Source of the DNA: JAGOTP01 sp964415465
Lineage (GTDB): Bacteria; Patescibacteriota; Patescibacteriia; 2-12-FULL-60-25
Length of the DNA stretch: 26,885 bases
Reading direction: 5' to 3'
Assembly (NCBI GenBank): GCA_964415465.1
Contig: CAYQAL010000011.1
Coordinates: 1-26,885, forward strand
Under the pieces are notes generated by a model, which was not told where the DNA came from, did not search any database, and worked only from the letters and a program-made list of their open reading frames with translations. Shown here piece by piece: positions 1-8,206 of this stretch (its first letter is position 1; every line of letters begins with the position of its first letter). The position numbers and the translations under genes are program-made.

Positions 1-879
1 AACCTGTTCAGTGTTCCAACTTTCGAACAAGAAGGAATTCAGAGCTCTGAGTCGCCGGGTAAGATCTTCTTGTTGCCGAAAGTGGGCAGAAACGAAACGC
101 TGGTTGTTCATACCTGGTACGGAAACCTCGCGCAAAACCAGAACAGATATCTCTTGTCGCACCTCATCATGCCAAGAAACCGTGCCTATCAGTTCACTCC
201 GGGACCAGGTCGCGGCAATGATTGGTCTACGTCGCGAGCCTGTCAGGTGGATGCGACGCACCCAGGCTGGGTTGAAGGCAAGCTCTGCTACCGTGATATC
301 CGTGAATTCGTCGGTGGTAATGAGGCACAGGGAAATCCGGACTTGAACCAGGTGCCGTATGCTCGTCTCTTCTGTTCGAGTGGAGCGGCTGGTGTCTGTT
401 TCCAGGTGGCGAACTCTCCTCAAGCGACGAGATACCTCTGGGACCCGGGCCGTGGTGGCGAGCGATCAGGGAATTTCAACTACTTCCTGGTCGATCAACG
501 TTCTATGTTAGGTAGAAACATGACGCCTTCGTACCAGTACTATCGCCAGACAAGCAGTACAGTCTGGGTCGTGACACAGAGCCGCGTGTATAAGGTGCTG
601 CCACCAACAACAAACCCAACGGCTTGTCAGGGCAAGTACTGGCACGTCTTCCGGCAGGATTCGGTCACGGGTGATATCACCATTATGACGACCGCCGCCG
701 ATGCCTTTAAGTGTGGAGGACAGGCGATTCCGGGAGAAACGGTGACACCAGCTTTACCGAATCAATCTTGGCCATCGAGTGGGGAGACGCAGAGTTGGAT
801 GGCTTTTGGAGGCTGGGGTGATCCGGCGTATACAGGGATAAACTGGGATCAAGAAGGGGTTGGCCCTCGTATTCGATAG
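1..879 (+). CDS. Hypothetical extracytoplasmic-type protein, 5' end outside window
   Basis: The reading frame is open from base 1 to the TAG at 877-879 (292 codons), so the gene starts upstream of the window and the first internal Met at base 70 is probably not its start. I do not recognise the family. The visible part is rich in Gly, Pro, Ser, Thr, Tyr and Trp and has several spaced cysteines (CQVDA, LCYRD, FCSSG, VCFQV, ACQGK, KCGGQ). That composition suits a secreted or surface domain with disulfides better than a cytoplasmic enzyme. No membrane segment is visible in this part. The next gene starts 11 bp downstream on the same strand, so it probably belongs to the same transcription unit as the TSP3 proteins and may act with them at the cell surface. 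That functional link is inference from position. Confidence 0.7.
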   Translation, partial: NLFSVPTFEQEGIQSSESPGKIFLLPKVGRNETLVVHTWYGNLAQNQNRYLLSHLIMPRNRAYQFTPGPGRGNDWSTSRACQVDATHPGWVEGKLCYRDIREFVGGNEAQGNPDLNQVPYARLFCSSGAAGVCFQVANSPQATRYLWDPGRGGERSGNFNYFLVDQRSMLGRNMTPSYQYYRQTSSTVWVVTQSRVYKVLPPTTNPTACQGKYWHVFRQDSVTGDITIMTTAADAFKCGGQAIPGETVTPALPNQSWPSSGETQSWMAFGGWGDPAYTGINWDQEGVGPRIR

Positions 880-890
880 TCCGACACAGT

Positions 891-1544
891 ATGTCCTTTG
901 TTCCTTCTTCGACCCGCACACGAGTCCTGATCGCAGCCGCGATCGGGCTCGTGTTGCTGGTCGGAAGTATCTTCCTTCTTCGTTGGCGCGCGACGAGTGG
1001 TCTTGATCCGCAAGAAGCGGTGGTCGAAGACATTGTTTTGCAGAATGGTCAGCCAGCGTCGCAGGGCGGCGCTGGTGATACGGCTGATTCTGGCTCAGGG
1101 GACTCAACCGGAGCTGCCAACGTACCTCTCGATCCCGCCCTCGCAGACAGTGATGGAGACGGGTTAACCGATGCCCAAGAGCAGGGGATGGGAACCGATC
1201 CGCTCCTTAGAGACACGGATGGAGATGGCGTGTCCGATGAAGAAGAAGTGCGAGCCGGAACAGATCCGCTTACGTTCTCTCCGCCCGTTCCAGAGCCAGG
1301 ACCAGAAGGCGATACACCGGCACCGACTACTCCCACGCCTCCGCCAGAACCAGAGCCAGCCGCCTCGACCGCTACGATTGATCAGGACGGAGATGGCATT
1401 CCAGATGAGAAGGAATCCCTTTACGGAACAAATATTTTGCAGGCGGATACGGATGGGGATGGATTTGGGGATGCGAAAGAAATTCAAAACGGGTACAATC
1501 CTCTTGGACCCGGGCTCTGTAGCCGTCCTGATTGCCAAGTTTAA
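891..1544 (+). CDS. Membrane-anchored thrombospondin type-3 repeat protein (217 aa)
   Basis: A short N-terminus is followed by one membrane segment (about residues 11-31) and then an exported Ser/Gly/Pro-rich chain. Four calcium-binding-type repeats lie near residues 86-98, 108-120, 164-176 and 186-198, with cores such as DSDGDGLTD, DTDGDGVSD, DQDGDGIPD and DTDGDGFGD. Between repeats 2 and 3 is a Pro/Glu/Thr linker. The last 17 residues, GYNPLGPGLCSRPDCQV, carry two Cys and nearly match the end of the next gene's product. TSP3 repeats bind calcium and stiffen in the families where they are known, so a surface spacer or adhesion role is likely but inferred. It starts 11 bp after the previous stop with no SD. 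It is the first of three tandem paralogue-like genes. Confidence 0.85.
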   Translation: MSFVPSSTRTRVLIAAAIGLVLLVGSIFLLRWRATSGLDPQEAVVEDIVLQNGQPASQGGAGDTADSGSGDSTGAANVPLDPALADSDGDGLTDAQEQGMGTDPLLRDTDGDGVSDEEEVRAGTDPLTFSPPVPEPGPEGDTPAPTTPTPPPEPEPAASTATIDQDGDGIPDEKESLYGTNILQADTDGDGFGDAKEIQNGYNPLGPGLCSRPDCQV

Positions 1545-1559
1545 CGCCCACACTTTTCT

Positions 1560-2537
1560 ATGGACCTTCAACCTCCCTCGAATTTACCGCTTGGGCCAAC
1601 CGAACCTGTTTCGCCAGGTGCGATGCCGCCTGTTCCGCCACCGGTTCCGCCTGTAGCTCCACCAATCGCTCCACCTATTCAATCCATGCCATCTAGCTCT
1701 CCTGTAGCGGACGACATGTTCTCGGGGGTTGATCGAACGCCAGCTGCGTCGCCTGTTCAATCTCAACCAATATCGTTTGCGCCGGCTTCGGCTGCTCCAA
1801 ATACGGTGCCGCCGGTGACGCCTGCGCCGGCTCGCGTGTTGCCGTCGTTGCCTGAATCAACACATCCGCCCGTCTTGCATTACGTGTTGATCGCCTTGGC
1901 TGTGGTTGTAGTATTGGGTGTAATTGCTGGTGCGGTGTGGTTCTTCGCGATTCGTCGTCCAACACGTCAGGTGATGGAAACGTTGCCAGCTGTGCCTGAG
2001 ATGACATCGTCCACGTCTGATGCGGCCGCGATGCCTGATTCGCCTGCACCAATCGATGAGCCACTAGATAGTGGATTTGCTGCAGGTGAGCCAGAGCTGA
2101 TTCCGCCAAAGCCGGTTGTGACTCCACCGGATGGTGCGAATGTTCCTCCGCCAACCTCAATCGATCCAAACGCGGTTCCACCGCTCATGACGACCCCGGA
2201 TGATCAAGGCTTAAACACAATTCCAACTTCAACGGCGAATGGTTCGTCACAGTCGAGTACGGATACGGGCATGATGGTCGAACCAACCACGCCTCCAACC
2301 GCGGATCAAGACGGAGACAGCTTGTCTGACGCCCGCGAAGCCGAGCTCGGAACCAATTATGCAGCAGCCGACACGGATGGCGATGGCTTGAACGATGGAG
2401 ATGAAGTCGTGAAGTTCCGCACGAACCCGCTCGTTCCAGACACGGATGGTGATACCTTCCCAGATGGAGTCGAAGTACAGAAAGGCTATAATCCACTTGG
2501 TCCTGGTAAGTGCGCCAATCCAGCTTGTACGTTCTAA
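1560..2537 (+). CDS. Proline-rich membrane protein with C-terminal TSP3 repeats (325 aa)
   Basis: About 100 N-terminal residues are very rich in Pro, Ser and Ala. They are followed by a single membrane segment at about residues 106-130, with core VLIALAVVVVLGVIAGAVW and then positively charged FAIRR. The exported part has a low-complexity Pro/Ser/Thr/Asp linker and then three TSP3-type repeats (DQDGDSLSD, DTDGDGLND, DTDGDTFPD) near the C-terminus. The end, GYNPLGPGKCANPACTF, repeats the two-Cys ending of the upstream product. The topology appears to be Pro-rich cytoplasmic side and repeats outside, judging from the basic residues after the segment and the Ca-binding motifs; this is not certain. 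It lies 15 bp after the previous gene and has no SD. A long cytoplasmic Pro-rich arm is unusual for a simple surface anchor. Confidence 0.85.
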   Translation: MDLQPPSNLPLGPTEPVSPGAMPPVPPPVPPVAPPIAPPIQSMPSSSPVADDMFSGVDRTPAASPVQSQPISFAPASAAPNTVPPVTPAPARVLPSLPESTHPPVLHYVLIALAVVVVLGVIAGAVWFFAIRRPTRQVMETLPAVPEMTSSTSDAAAMPDSPAPIDEPLDSGFAAGEPELIPPKPVVTPPDGANVPPPTSIDPNAVPPLMTTPDDQGLNTIPTSTANGSSQSSTDTGMMVEPTTPPTADQDGDSLSDAREAELGTNYAAADTDGDGLNDGDEVVKFRTNPLVPDTDGDTFPDGVEVQKGYNPLGPGKCANPACTF

Positions 2538-2558
2538 CGTTGGTTCTTTGATCGTTGT

Positions 2559-4010
2559 ATGGCGTTTGCACCTTCCTCTTCACCCGCACCTGCGGCCGCT
2601 GCCGCCAAAAAACTGCCTGAGATCATCACGATCCCAGAGCAGTTTTATGGTGTTGCTCTGAAGTTGAAATCGCTGACTTCAGCTGAGCGTGACGAGGCGG
2701 CAAGAACGCCGCCACCAGCGCCTGTGGCGCCCAAGCCAGCCGCAATTATTCAGCCTCCAGAGGCTCGACGTACGCCTTGGGCTATGATTGGCATTGTGGG
2801 AGGCGTGATTCTCTTGAGTGCTGCTGGGTTCGTGTACTTCAATCGCGAGGCGTTGTTTAAAAAACAAGTAGCAGTTGTTGCTCCGCCCACTCCACCCCCT
2901 GTGCCGGTGGCTCCAAGTGGATTGTCGGCGCTTGCGAGCCAGGGAGCGATCTCTCTGTCTTGGACGGATGCCGCTAACAATGAGCAGGGTTATCACATCG
3001 AAAGAAAAGATGGATCGCCGGAGGCATCTTTCTCGCGTATTACAACGCTTCCAGCTAATAGTACGGCGTTTATTGATGTGACGGTTCAGCCAAGTGCGAG
3101 CTATACCTACCACGTGATTGCCGGCGGCGAAGGCGGAGATTCAGCCCCCTCTAACGAGGCAACGGCTTCAATGCCAGCCGTTCCAGTGCCAGAAGTGCCA
3201 AAGCCAATGCCCACCTTCCCACCAGGTGGGTTGGATAGCGATTCAGATGGTTTGACCGATCAAGAGGAGCTCATCTACACGACGAATCCTCAGGGTAAAG
3301 ACTCGGATGGAGATCGTTTCTTGGATGGGAACGAAGTCTTCCACTTGTACAATCCAGCGGCCACCGCTCCGGGTAAGTTGATTGAATCCGGCTTGGTGCG
3401 TTCGCTCAGTGCTTCTAGTGGGTGGGTTATGTACGTTCCGGCTAGCTGGACGTCGGCTCTTGATCCAGCTGATGCGAACCGCATGATCATTCAAACCGGA
3501 AAAGGGGAGCAGATTGTTGCATCTGTTGAAACCAATACTTCACGCCAAGAGCTGGCTCCTTGGGTTGCTGCTCGCATCAATCAACCAGTAGAAACATTGG
3601 GTGAATTCACAACGAAAGGGGGTCTGCGCGGCGTGTACTCGCCCGATCGTATGCAGGCATGGCTCGCGTGGGGTGACGCGGTCTTCCGCCTCACGTATGA
3701 TCTTCAGGCGCAGCCGTTCGTCAATTTCCGCACAACGTTGGAAATGATGCTAAACTCTCTTAGCTTGAATGGAGCAGCAATCCTGCCGACCACTCTGACG
3801 CCAGCAAATTCAGGCCCAGGTTCATTGCTCAGCACGCAGACAAGTTCGACCTCAGAAACGGCTCCGGTGGCTCCGGTAGCGCCAGTAACGACATCAGAAG
3901 CCAGCGCATCTTCGTCCGCTCCTGTTGCTCCAGAGGCGACCTCGTCTGACTTTGCTACCTCTTCAACGTTCTCCGCTGCCCCTACTGCTACCTCTTCCAC
4001 TTCCTCTTAG
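2559..4010 (+). CDS. Membrane protein with FN3-like, TSP3 and C-terminal globular domains (483 aa)
   Basis: The order seen is: a Pro/Ala-rich N-terminus containing a non-repetitive stretch (about residues 15-45), one membrane segment (about 73-93, WAMIGIVGGVILLSAAGF), a Pro linker, and a fibronectin type III-like domain (about 117-205, with ISLSWTDAANNEQGYHIER and YTYHVIAGG). Then come two TSP3 repeats (DSDSDGLTD and DSDGDRFLD), a globular region starting near GWVMYVPASW (about 276-405), and an 80-residue Ala/Ser/Thr/Pro tail. It is the third and largest of the tandem set and lacks the two-Cys ending of the other two. The stop is 2 bp before ybeY, so the surface genes probably share a transcript with the division cluster. 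The function is unknown; a surface scaffold or adhesin-like role is inferred. Confidence 0.85.
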   Translation: MAFAPSSSPAPAAAAAKKLPEIITIPEQFYGVALKLKSLTSAERDEAARTPPPAPVAPKPAAIIQPPEARRTPWAMIGIVGGVILLSAAGFVYFNREALFKKQVAVVAPPTPPPVPVAPSGLSALASQGAISLSWTDAANNEQGYHIERKDGSPEASFSRITTLPANSTAFIDVTVQPSASYTYHVIAGGEGGDSAPSNEATASMPAVPVPEVPKPMPTFPPGGLDSDSDGLTDQEELIYTTNPQGKDSDGDRFLDGNEVFHLYNPAATAPGKLIESGLVRSLSASSGWVMYVPASWTSALDPADANRMIIQTGKGEQIVASVETNTSRQELAPWVAARINQPVETLGEFTTKGGLRGVYSPDRMQAWLAWGDAVFRLTYDLQAQPFVNFRTTLEMMLNSLSLNGAAILPTTLTPANSGPGSLLSTQTSSTSETAPVAPVAPVTTSEASASSSAPVAPEATSSDFATSSTFSAAPTATSSTSS

Positions 4011-4012
4011 TC

Positions 4013-4468
4013 ATGATCCGTTTTCTTGCTACAAGGCTTCCTCCGGAACTCCACGACCAGGATCTCACGCGCGCAGCTGAAGCGTTATCGCGTGTTTTGC
4101 GCATCAAACAACCGTTGGAAATCTCGCTGTCGTTCGCTACTCCCCAAAAGATTCAAGTCTTGAACAAAGTCTATCGCCAAAAAGACCGTCCAACGGATGT
4201 CTTGTCATTTTCAAGTCGCGAAGGGGCGCTCCCCAAAGAAGTTCAGGCGCAAACTGCCTCCTGGGGCGACGTTGTAATTTGTCCAGCCTATGCCAAGCAA
4301 GAGGCGAAACGTCGCGGATTATCTCTCCATGAAGAGCTGGTACGCCTCTTGGTTCATGGGGTCCTACACTTGGCTGGCTACGATCACGCCACCGAAGCGG
4401 AGGAGCTAAAGATGTTCCGCTTACAAGAGCGCTTGGTAGAAGAGCTCACCGTTGCCGCCTATGTTTAG
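4013..4468 (+). CDS. ybeY: Endoribonuclease YbeY / rRNA maturation factor
   Basis: The 151-aa product has the YbeY zinc signature HGVLHLAGYDH, with metal ligands H115, H119 and H125, plus the family motif RPTDVLSFS near residues 59-67. Length and motif order fit the UPF0054/YbeY family, a single-strand-specific metallo-endoribonuclease used in 16S rRNA 3' end maturation and ribosome quality control. It starts 2 bp after the preceding stop and overlaps the next gene by 8 bp, so it is translated as part of an operon. In many bacteria ybeY is next to a diacylglycerol/undecaprenol kinase gene, as here. No SD is visible before the ATG. Confidence 0.96.
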   Translation: MIRFLATRLPPELHDQDLTRAAEALSRVLRIKQPLEISLSFATPQKIQVLNKVYRQKDRPTDVLSFSSREGALPKEVQAQTASWGDVVICPAYAKQEAKRRGLSLHEELVRLLVHGVLHLAGYDHATEAEELKMFRLQERLVEELTVAAYV

Positions 4469-4835
4469 TTTTCCTCGCTTTTTTCGCAGTGTGCGCCACG
4501 CGACGCGCGGGGTCTTGTCTGTCTACCGAACCGAGCAAAATTTCCGGATTCAGTGCGTAGGGGCACTCTTCGCGAATACACTGGCGATTATCCTACCGCT
4601 CACCTGGGACCAACGCTTGATTATTCTCATTGTGTCTGCATCTGTCCTGGTGCTAGAATTGGTCAACAGCGCGGTAGAACGGCTTCTTGACCTGTTAAAA
4701 CCGCGGCTGAACGAGTACGCTGGAGAAGTGAAGGATGTGATGGCGGGAGCCGTCCTCGTCGCTTCGCTGTGTTCGGTGGTGGTGGGAGTCTGTATCTTCT
4801 GGCCTTACATGCTTACTTTCCTTGCGCGCGTATGA
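4461..4835 (+). CDS. dgkA: DgkA-type diacylglycerol/undecaprenol kinase
   Basis: An integral membrane kinase of 124 aa, the usual length for the family. The signature ELVNSAVERLLDLL (ExxNxxxExxxD type) and the later GEVKDVMAGAV region carry the catalytic and Mg-binding residues of prokaryotic DgkA. Three hydrophobic segments are visible. Gram-positive-type members phosphorylate undecaprenol and so feed the lipid carrier of wall synthesis. The substrate here is not decided by sequence, but the position between ybeY and ftsA fits an envelope role. I chose the ATG at 4461, which overlaps the ybeY stop; a TTG at 4452 in the same frame is an alternative. The stop overlaps the ftsA ATG in an ATGA. 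Confidence 0.93.
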   Translation: MFSFPRFFRSVRHATRGVLSVYRTEQNFRIQCVGALFANTLAIILPLTWDQRLIILIVSASVLVLELVNSAVERLLDLLKPRLNEYAGEVKDVMAGAVLVASLCSVVVGVCIFWPYMLTFLARV

Positions 4836-6106
4836 AAGACCACCTGATTGTTGGGGTCGATCTTGGTAGTTCGGCGATTCGTCTCGCCGTTGGCCAGGTA
4901 TCTATCGGTTCCGATAAGCGTGAGGTCTTGAGCGTCATCGGGGCAGTCGAAGTCCCATCTCAGGGAATTTCGAAGGGTTCAGTGAATTCGTTGGAAGATG
5001 TCGTCAGTTCCATTTCGGCGTCGCTCGAACAAATCGAGCGCCAAATCGGATTGCCGATCTCTGAGGTCTATTTGTCGATCGGGGGAGTGCATCTCACTAT
5101 CCAATCTGCCAAAGGGGTCATTGGTGTCTCACGTCCAGAAGGGGAGATTCGAGAAGAAGATGTGCACCGCGCTCTCGAGGCGGCGCGTTCCGTCGTAAAT
5201 CCAGCCAATCAAGAGATTATTCACATCCTGCCAAAAGCCTTTAGCGTGGATGGGCAGACGGGAATCAAAGATCCAGTCGGAATGCAGGGGATTCGCCTAG
5301 AGGCAGAGGCTCACATTATTCAGGGCTTCTCATCGCATGTGCGTAACGTGACGAAGGCAGCCTTCCGTACTGGCCTTGAAGTCCGCGAATTGGTCTTTGC
5401 GCCACTCGCCTCTGCTGAAGCGGTCACGACTCCGCGTCAACGTGACGTTGGAACGGTCGTAATTAACGTTGGGGCGGGTACAACGAGTGTGGCCGTCTTC
5501 GAGGAAGGGGATCTGTTGCATGCTGCTATCTTCCCAATCGGTGCCGACCACATCACCTCTGATCTCGCGATTGGCCTCCGTACGTCGCTTGAGCTCGCTG
5601 AGCACATCAAGCGTCACTTCGCGAGCGCGCATGCCGATTCCGCCAACCGCTTCGAAGAAATCGATTTACGCGAACTTGGTGGTGATCACACCGAAATCGT
5701 ATCGCGCCGTTTTGTTTCCGACATCGCACAGGCGCGTGCTGAAGAAATCTTCGAGAAAGTTGAGAAAGAGCTCAAGAAGATTGAACGAAGCGGCATGTTG
5801 CCAGCTGGTGCCATCTTAACCGGTGGTGGAGTGAAGCTCGGCGGCATGGCCGAGATTGCTCGTCAGGTCTTGCGTTTGCCGGTTGCGGTTGGAGTTCCCG
5901 GGAATCTTTCCACGCCACTCACTGAAGTTGTTCAAGACCCCGCGTTTTCCACAGCGATTGGACTTGTATTGTGGGGCTATAACGCTGAACGTGAAGACGC
6001 AGGGGTACAAACAAAAAATGGCTCAGGTTACGCGGCAAAGGGTGGCCAAGCCATTAAGAAATTGAGCGAACCGTTGAAGCGTATCTTCAAATCCTTCCTC
6101 CCGTGA
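4832..6106 (+). CDS. ftsA: Cell division protein FtsA (actin-like FtsZ membrane anchor)
   Basis: The 424-aa product has the actin fold: phosphate-1 motif GVDLGSSAIRLAV (about residues 8-20), a 1C (SHS2) domain, the phosphate-2 region INVGAGTTSVAV (about 211-222) and the adenosine motif ILTGGGVKLGGM. The last 20 residues (KKLSEPLKRIFKSFLP) form the basic amphipathic helix that ties FtsA to the membrane. I chose the start at 4832, in an ATGA overlap with dgkA, because residues before it are the shadow of the dgkA reading frame. The phosphate-2 position that is normally acidic (IDIGGGT-like in most FtsA) is Asn212 here, and the next motif Asp is Ser219. This could alter nucleotide hydrolysis. 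ftsZ follows after a 106-bp gap. Confidence 0.96.
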   Translation: MKDHLIVGVDLGSSAIRLAVGQVSIGSDKREVLSVIGAVEVPSQGISKGSVNSLEDVVSSISASLEQIERQIGLPISEVYLSIGGVHLTIQSAKGVIGVSRPEGEIREEDVHRALEAARSVVNPANQEIIHILPKAFSVDGQTGIKDPVGMQGIRLEAEAHIIQGFSSHVRNVTKAAFRTGLEVRELVFAPLASAEAVTTPRQRDVGTVVINVGAGTTSVAVFEEGDLLHAAIFPIGADHITSDLAIGLRTSLELAEHIKRHFASAHADSANRFEEIDLRELGGDHTEIVSRRFVSDIAQARAEEIFEKVEKELKKIERSGMLPAGAILTGGGVKLGGMAEIARQVLRLPVAVGVPGNLSTPLTEVVQDPAFSTAIGLVLWGYNAEREDAGVQTKNGSGYAAKGGQAIKKLSEPLKRIFKSFLP

Positions 6107-6119
6107 GCTGGTTTTTCCC

Positions 6120-6148
6120 TTGACCCTGGAGGTTCGGATGAGTATGGT
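6120..6148 (+). promoter_or_regulatory. Sigma-70-type promoter for ftsZ
   Basis: TTGACC (6120-6125) is separated by 17 bp from TATGGT (6143-6148) in the gap between ftsA and ftsZ. Predicted transcription would start near 6155 and leave about 57 untranslated bases before the ftsZ ATG. This allows ftsZ to be expressed apart from the upstream overlapping genes. It was identified by eye only. Confidence 0.55.
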
Positions 6149-6212
6149 GACACTGAACGTTGAAACTTCTCTTTATTGAGCCATTTTTGAACACTTCTTG
6201 TAGACATTCCGT

Positions 6213-7667
6213 ATGGCTGAAATCAAACCCGAAATCGAAGCGCTCGCCTCCATCAAGGTGATTGGAGTCGGTGGATCTGGTGGATCTTCGGTCAACCGAA
6301 TGATTGCTTCGAAGATTCGTGGTGTTGAATTCATCGCGATGAATACGGATATTCAAGCGCTCCAGTATTCACAGGCTCAACACAAATTGCACATTGGAAA
6401 GACCATGACACGTGGTCTTGGCGCCGGTGCTGACCCAGAAGTCGGTCTCCATGCAGCCGAAGAAAGTGCGAATGAAATTCGTGAGATGTTGAAGGGATCT
6501 GACATGGTTTTTATTACGTGTGGATTGGGGGGTGGAACAGGGTCGGGTGCCTCGCCATTTATTGCAAGCGTTGCGAAAGAGCTTGGTATTTTGACTGTCG
6601 CTGTTGTGACACGTCCCTTCGGCTTCGAAGGTGCTCAGCGTCGCATGATTGCAGATGCCGCCTACGAAAAACTCGCAAACCAAGTCGACACGATCGTCGC
6701 TATTCCAAACGATCGCATTTTGCAGATCATCGATCGGAAGACCTCGCTTGTCGAAGCCTTTGAAATCGTGGATGACGTCTTGCGTCAGGGTGTGCAGGGG
6801 ATCTCTGAATTGATTACGGTGCCTGGGCTTATCAACGTCGACTTCGCTGATGTCCGTTCCGTCATGTTGAACCGTGGTTCGGCCCTCATGGGTATTGGTC
6901 GTGGTCATGGTGACAATCGTGCGGCAGACGCTGCCAAGGCAGCCGTTGCCTCGCCGCTTCTTGAAGTGTCGATCGATGGTGCGAAGGGGATTCTCTTCAC
7001 GATCACGGGTGGTTCGAACCTCGGCATGTACGAAGTGTCCGAAGCGGCCAAGGTTATCACGCAGTCGGCTGATCCTCAGGCGAAGGTCATCTTCGGTGCT
7101 ATCATCGACGAATCCATGAAGGACGAAGTGAAGGTCACGGTCGTCGCAACCGGGTTCGAAACGCGTCCAGGTGCTCCCAAAGCAAAAACGATTTTGAGTT
7201 CCGGTACCATTCAGCCTCGCACAGGAACGGTTGCGAATACGCCCCCACCAGAGCCGCTTGAGAAATACTCATTCCAGAACACGCGTTCAACGGGTGTTGT
7301 GCCGCCACCAGCTCAGCCTTCTCAGCCAGCAACGTACCAAGCGCCAGCGGCTCCGCAGCAGCCAGCTCCCTATCAGGGATATCCTGGAGTCGGTGGCTAT
7401 CAGCAACAGCCAGCGCCACAACAGCCTCCGCAGCCAGCGATGCCTGAATACGCGGAAGAACCAGCTGATACGTATCGTAAGCCAATGAGCCCAGCTCCGG
7501 CCGCGCGTCAGCCGCATGTCTCGCCTCCGTCGTACGCTGCGCCAACACCACGTCCAGCGACACCTCCTCCGGCGCCTTCTCGTCAGCCACCAGCGCAGGG
7601 AGCCCAGTCTGCCTCGGATGAAGAAGATCTCGATATTCCAGCTTTCATTCGTAAGAAGCTTATGTAA
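6213..7667 (+). CDS. ftsZ: Cell division GTPase FtsZ
   Basis: The tubulin-like GTPase that forms the division ring. The globular part covers about residues 12-325: the N-terminal glycine loop GVGGSGGSSVNRM, the signature GGGTGSG (106-112), RPFGFEG, and the T7 synergy loop NVDFADVRSVM (208-218), whose Asp residues activate the neighbouring subunit's GTP. A Pro/Gln/Ala-rich linker of about 140 residues follows. The C-terminal peptide DLDIPAFIRKKLM matches the conserved FtsA-binding tail. At 484 aa it is longer than average because of the linker. Two oddities: GGGTGSG replaces the usual FtsZ GGGTGTG (the Ser form is typical of tubulins), and the first loop ends in SSVNRM rather than NAVNRM. There is no SD. 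A terminator follows. Confidence 0.98.
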   Translation: MAEIKPEIEALASIKVIGVGGSGGSSVNRMIASKIRGVEFIAMNTDIQALQYSQAQHKLHIGKTMTRGLGAGADPEVGLHAAEESANEIREMLKGSDMVFITCGLGGGTGSGASPFIASVAKELGILTVAVVTRPFGFEGAQRRMIADAAYEKLANQVDTIVAIPNDRILQIIDRKTSLVEAFEIVDDVLRQGVQGISELITVPGLINVDFADVRSVMLNRGSALMGIGRGHGDNRAADAAKAAVASPLLEVSIDGAKGILFTITGGSNLGMYEVSEAAKVITQSADPQAKVIFGAIIDESMKDEVKVTVVATGFETRPGAPKAKTILSSGTIQPRTGTVANTPPPEPLEKYSFQNTRSTGVVPPPAQPSQPATYQAPAAPQQPAPYQGYPGVGGYQQQPAPQQPPQPAMPEYAEEPADTYRKPMSPAPAARQPHVSPPSYAAPTPRPATPPPAPSRQPPAQGAQSASDEEDLDIPAFIRKKLM

Positions 7668-7673
7668 ACACGT

Positions 7674-7695
7674 ATCCCTCGTCTCAACGAGGGAT
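7674..7695 (+). terminator. Hairpin terminator after ftsZ
   Basis: A perfect 9-bp stem ATCCCTCGT / ACGAGGGAT with a 4-base CTCA loop lies 6 bp after the ftsZ stop. It is followed by a T-rich but interrupted stretch (CGTTGTCCTTTCT) that runs into nrdR. Termination may be partial, with some read-through into nrdR. Confidence 0.65.
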
Positions 7696-7708
7696 CGTTG
7701 TCCTTTCT

Positions 7709-8206
7709 ATGCATTGCCCTGTTTGCAGTCATACCGAAACCAAAGTCGTCGATTCACGCTTATCGCCAGACGGTACGTCTATTCGTCGTCGTCGTGAATG
7801 TGGTACCTGCGAGTATCGCTTCTCTACGCTCGAAGAAATTGAATTGCTCGACATCACTGTTGTAAAACGTGACGGGCATCGTGAGGCGTACTCGCGTGAA
7901 AAACTTGAACGTGGACTGCGTCGCGCGCTCGAAAAGCGACAGCATATCGACGCCGAATTCCGTTCATTGGTCCAATCGATCGAGCGTGACATTCAGCGTC
8001 GCAAGTCTTCGGAAATCACGAGCGCTGATGTGGGCGAGATTGTGATGGATCGTCTCAAGACGTTTGATAAAGTCGCCTACATCCGTTTTGCGTCTGTGTA
8101 TCGCTCGTTTGAAGACGTGAAGACCTTCCGCGATGAACTTTCAGATCTGATTCGTTCAGAGAAAGAGCGGCAAAGTGCCGAGAAGAAGGTGAAAACCAAA
8201 TCGTGA
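7709..8206 (+). CDS. nrdR: Transcriptional repressor NrdR
   Basis: The 165-aa product has the complete NrdR layout: an N-terminal zinc ribbon with CPVC (residues 3-6) and CGTC (about 31-34), the RRRRECG link, and an ATP-cone domain (about 46-136, beginning ITVVKRDGHREAYSREKL). NrdR binds ATP/dATP and represses ribonucleotide reductase operons at NrdR boxes. No nrd gene lies in this window. A lysine-rich C-terminal tail extends past the ATP cone. It sits just after the ftsZ terminator and 14 bp before the htrA-type gene, with no SD. The start ATG directly precedes the first zinc-ribbon Cys, which supports this choice. Confidence 0.97.
   Translation: MHCPVCSHTETKVVDSRLSPDGTSIRRRRECGTCEYRFSTLEEIELLDITVVKRDGHREAYSREKLERGLRRALEKRQHIDAEFRSLVQSIERDIQRRKSSEITSADVGEIVMDRLKTFDKVAYIRFASVYRSFEDVKTFRDELSDLIRSEKERQSAEKKVKTKS

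Noticed and set aside
70..879. Start of the first gene at the ATG at base 70
   Set aside because: The frame is open to base 1 with protein-like sequence, so the gene most likely begins before the window.
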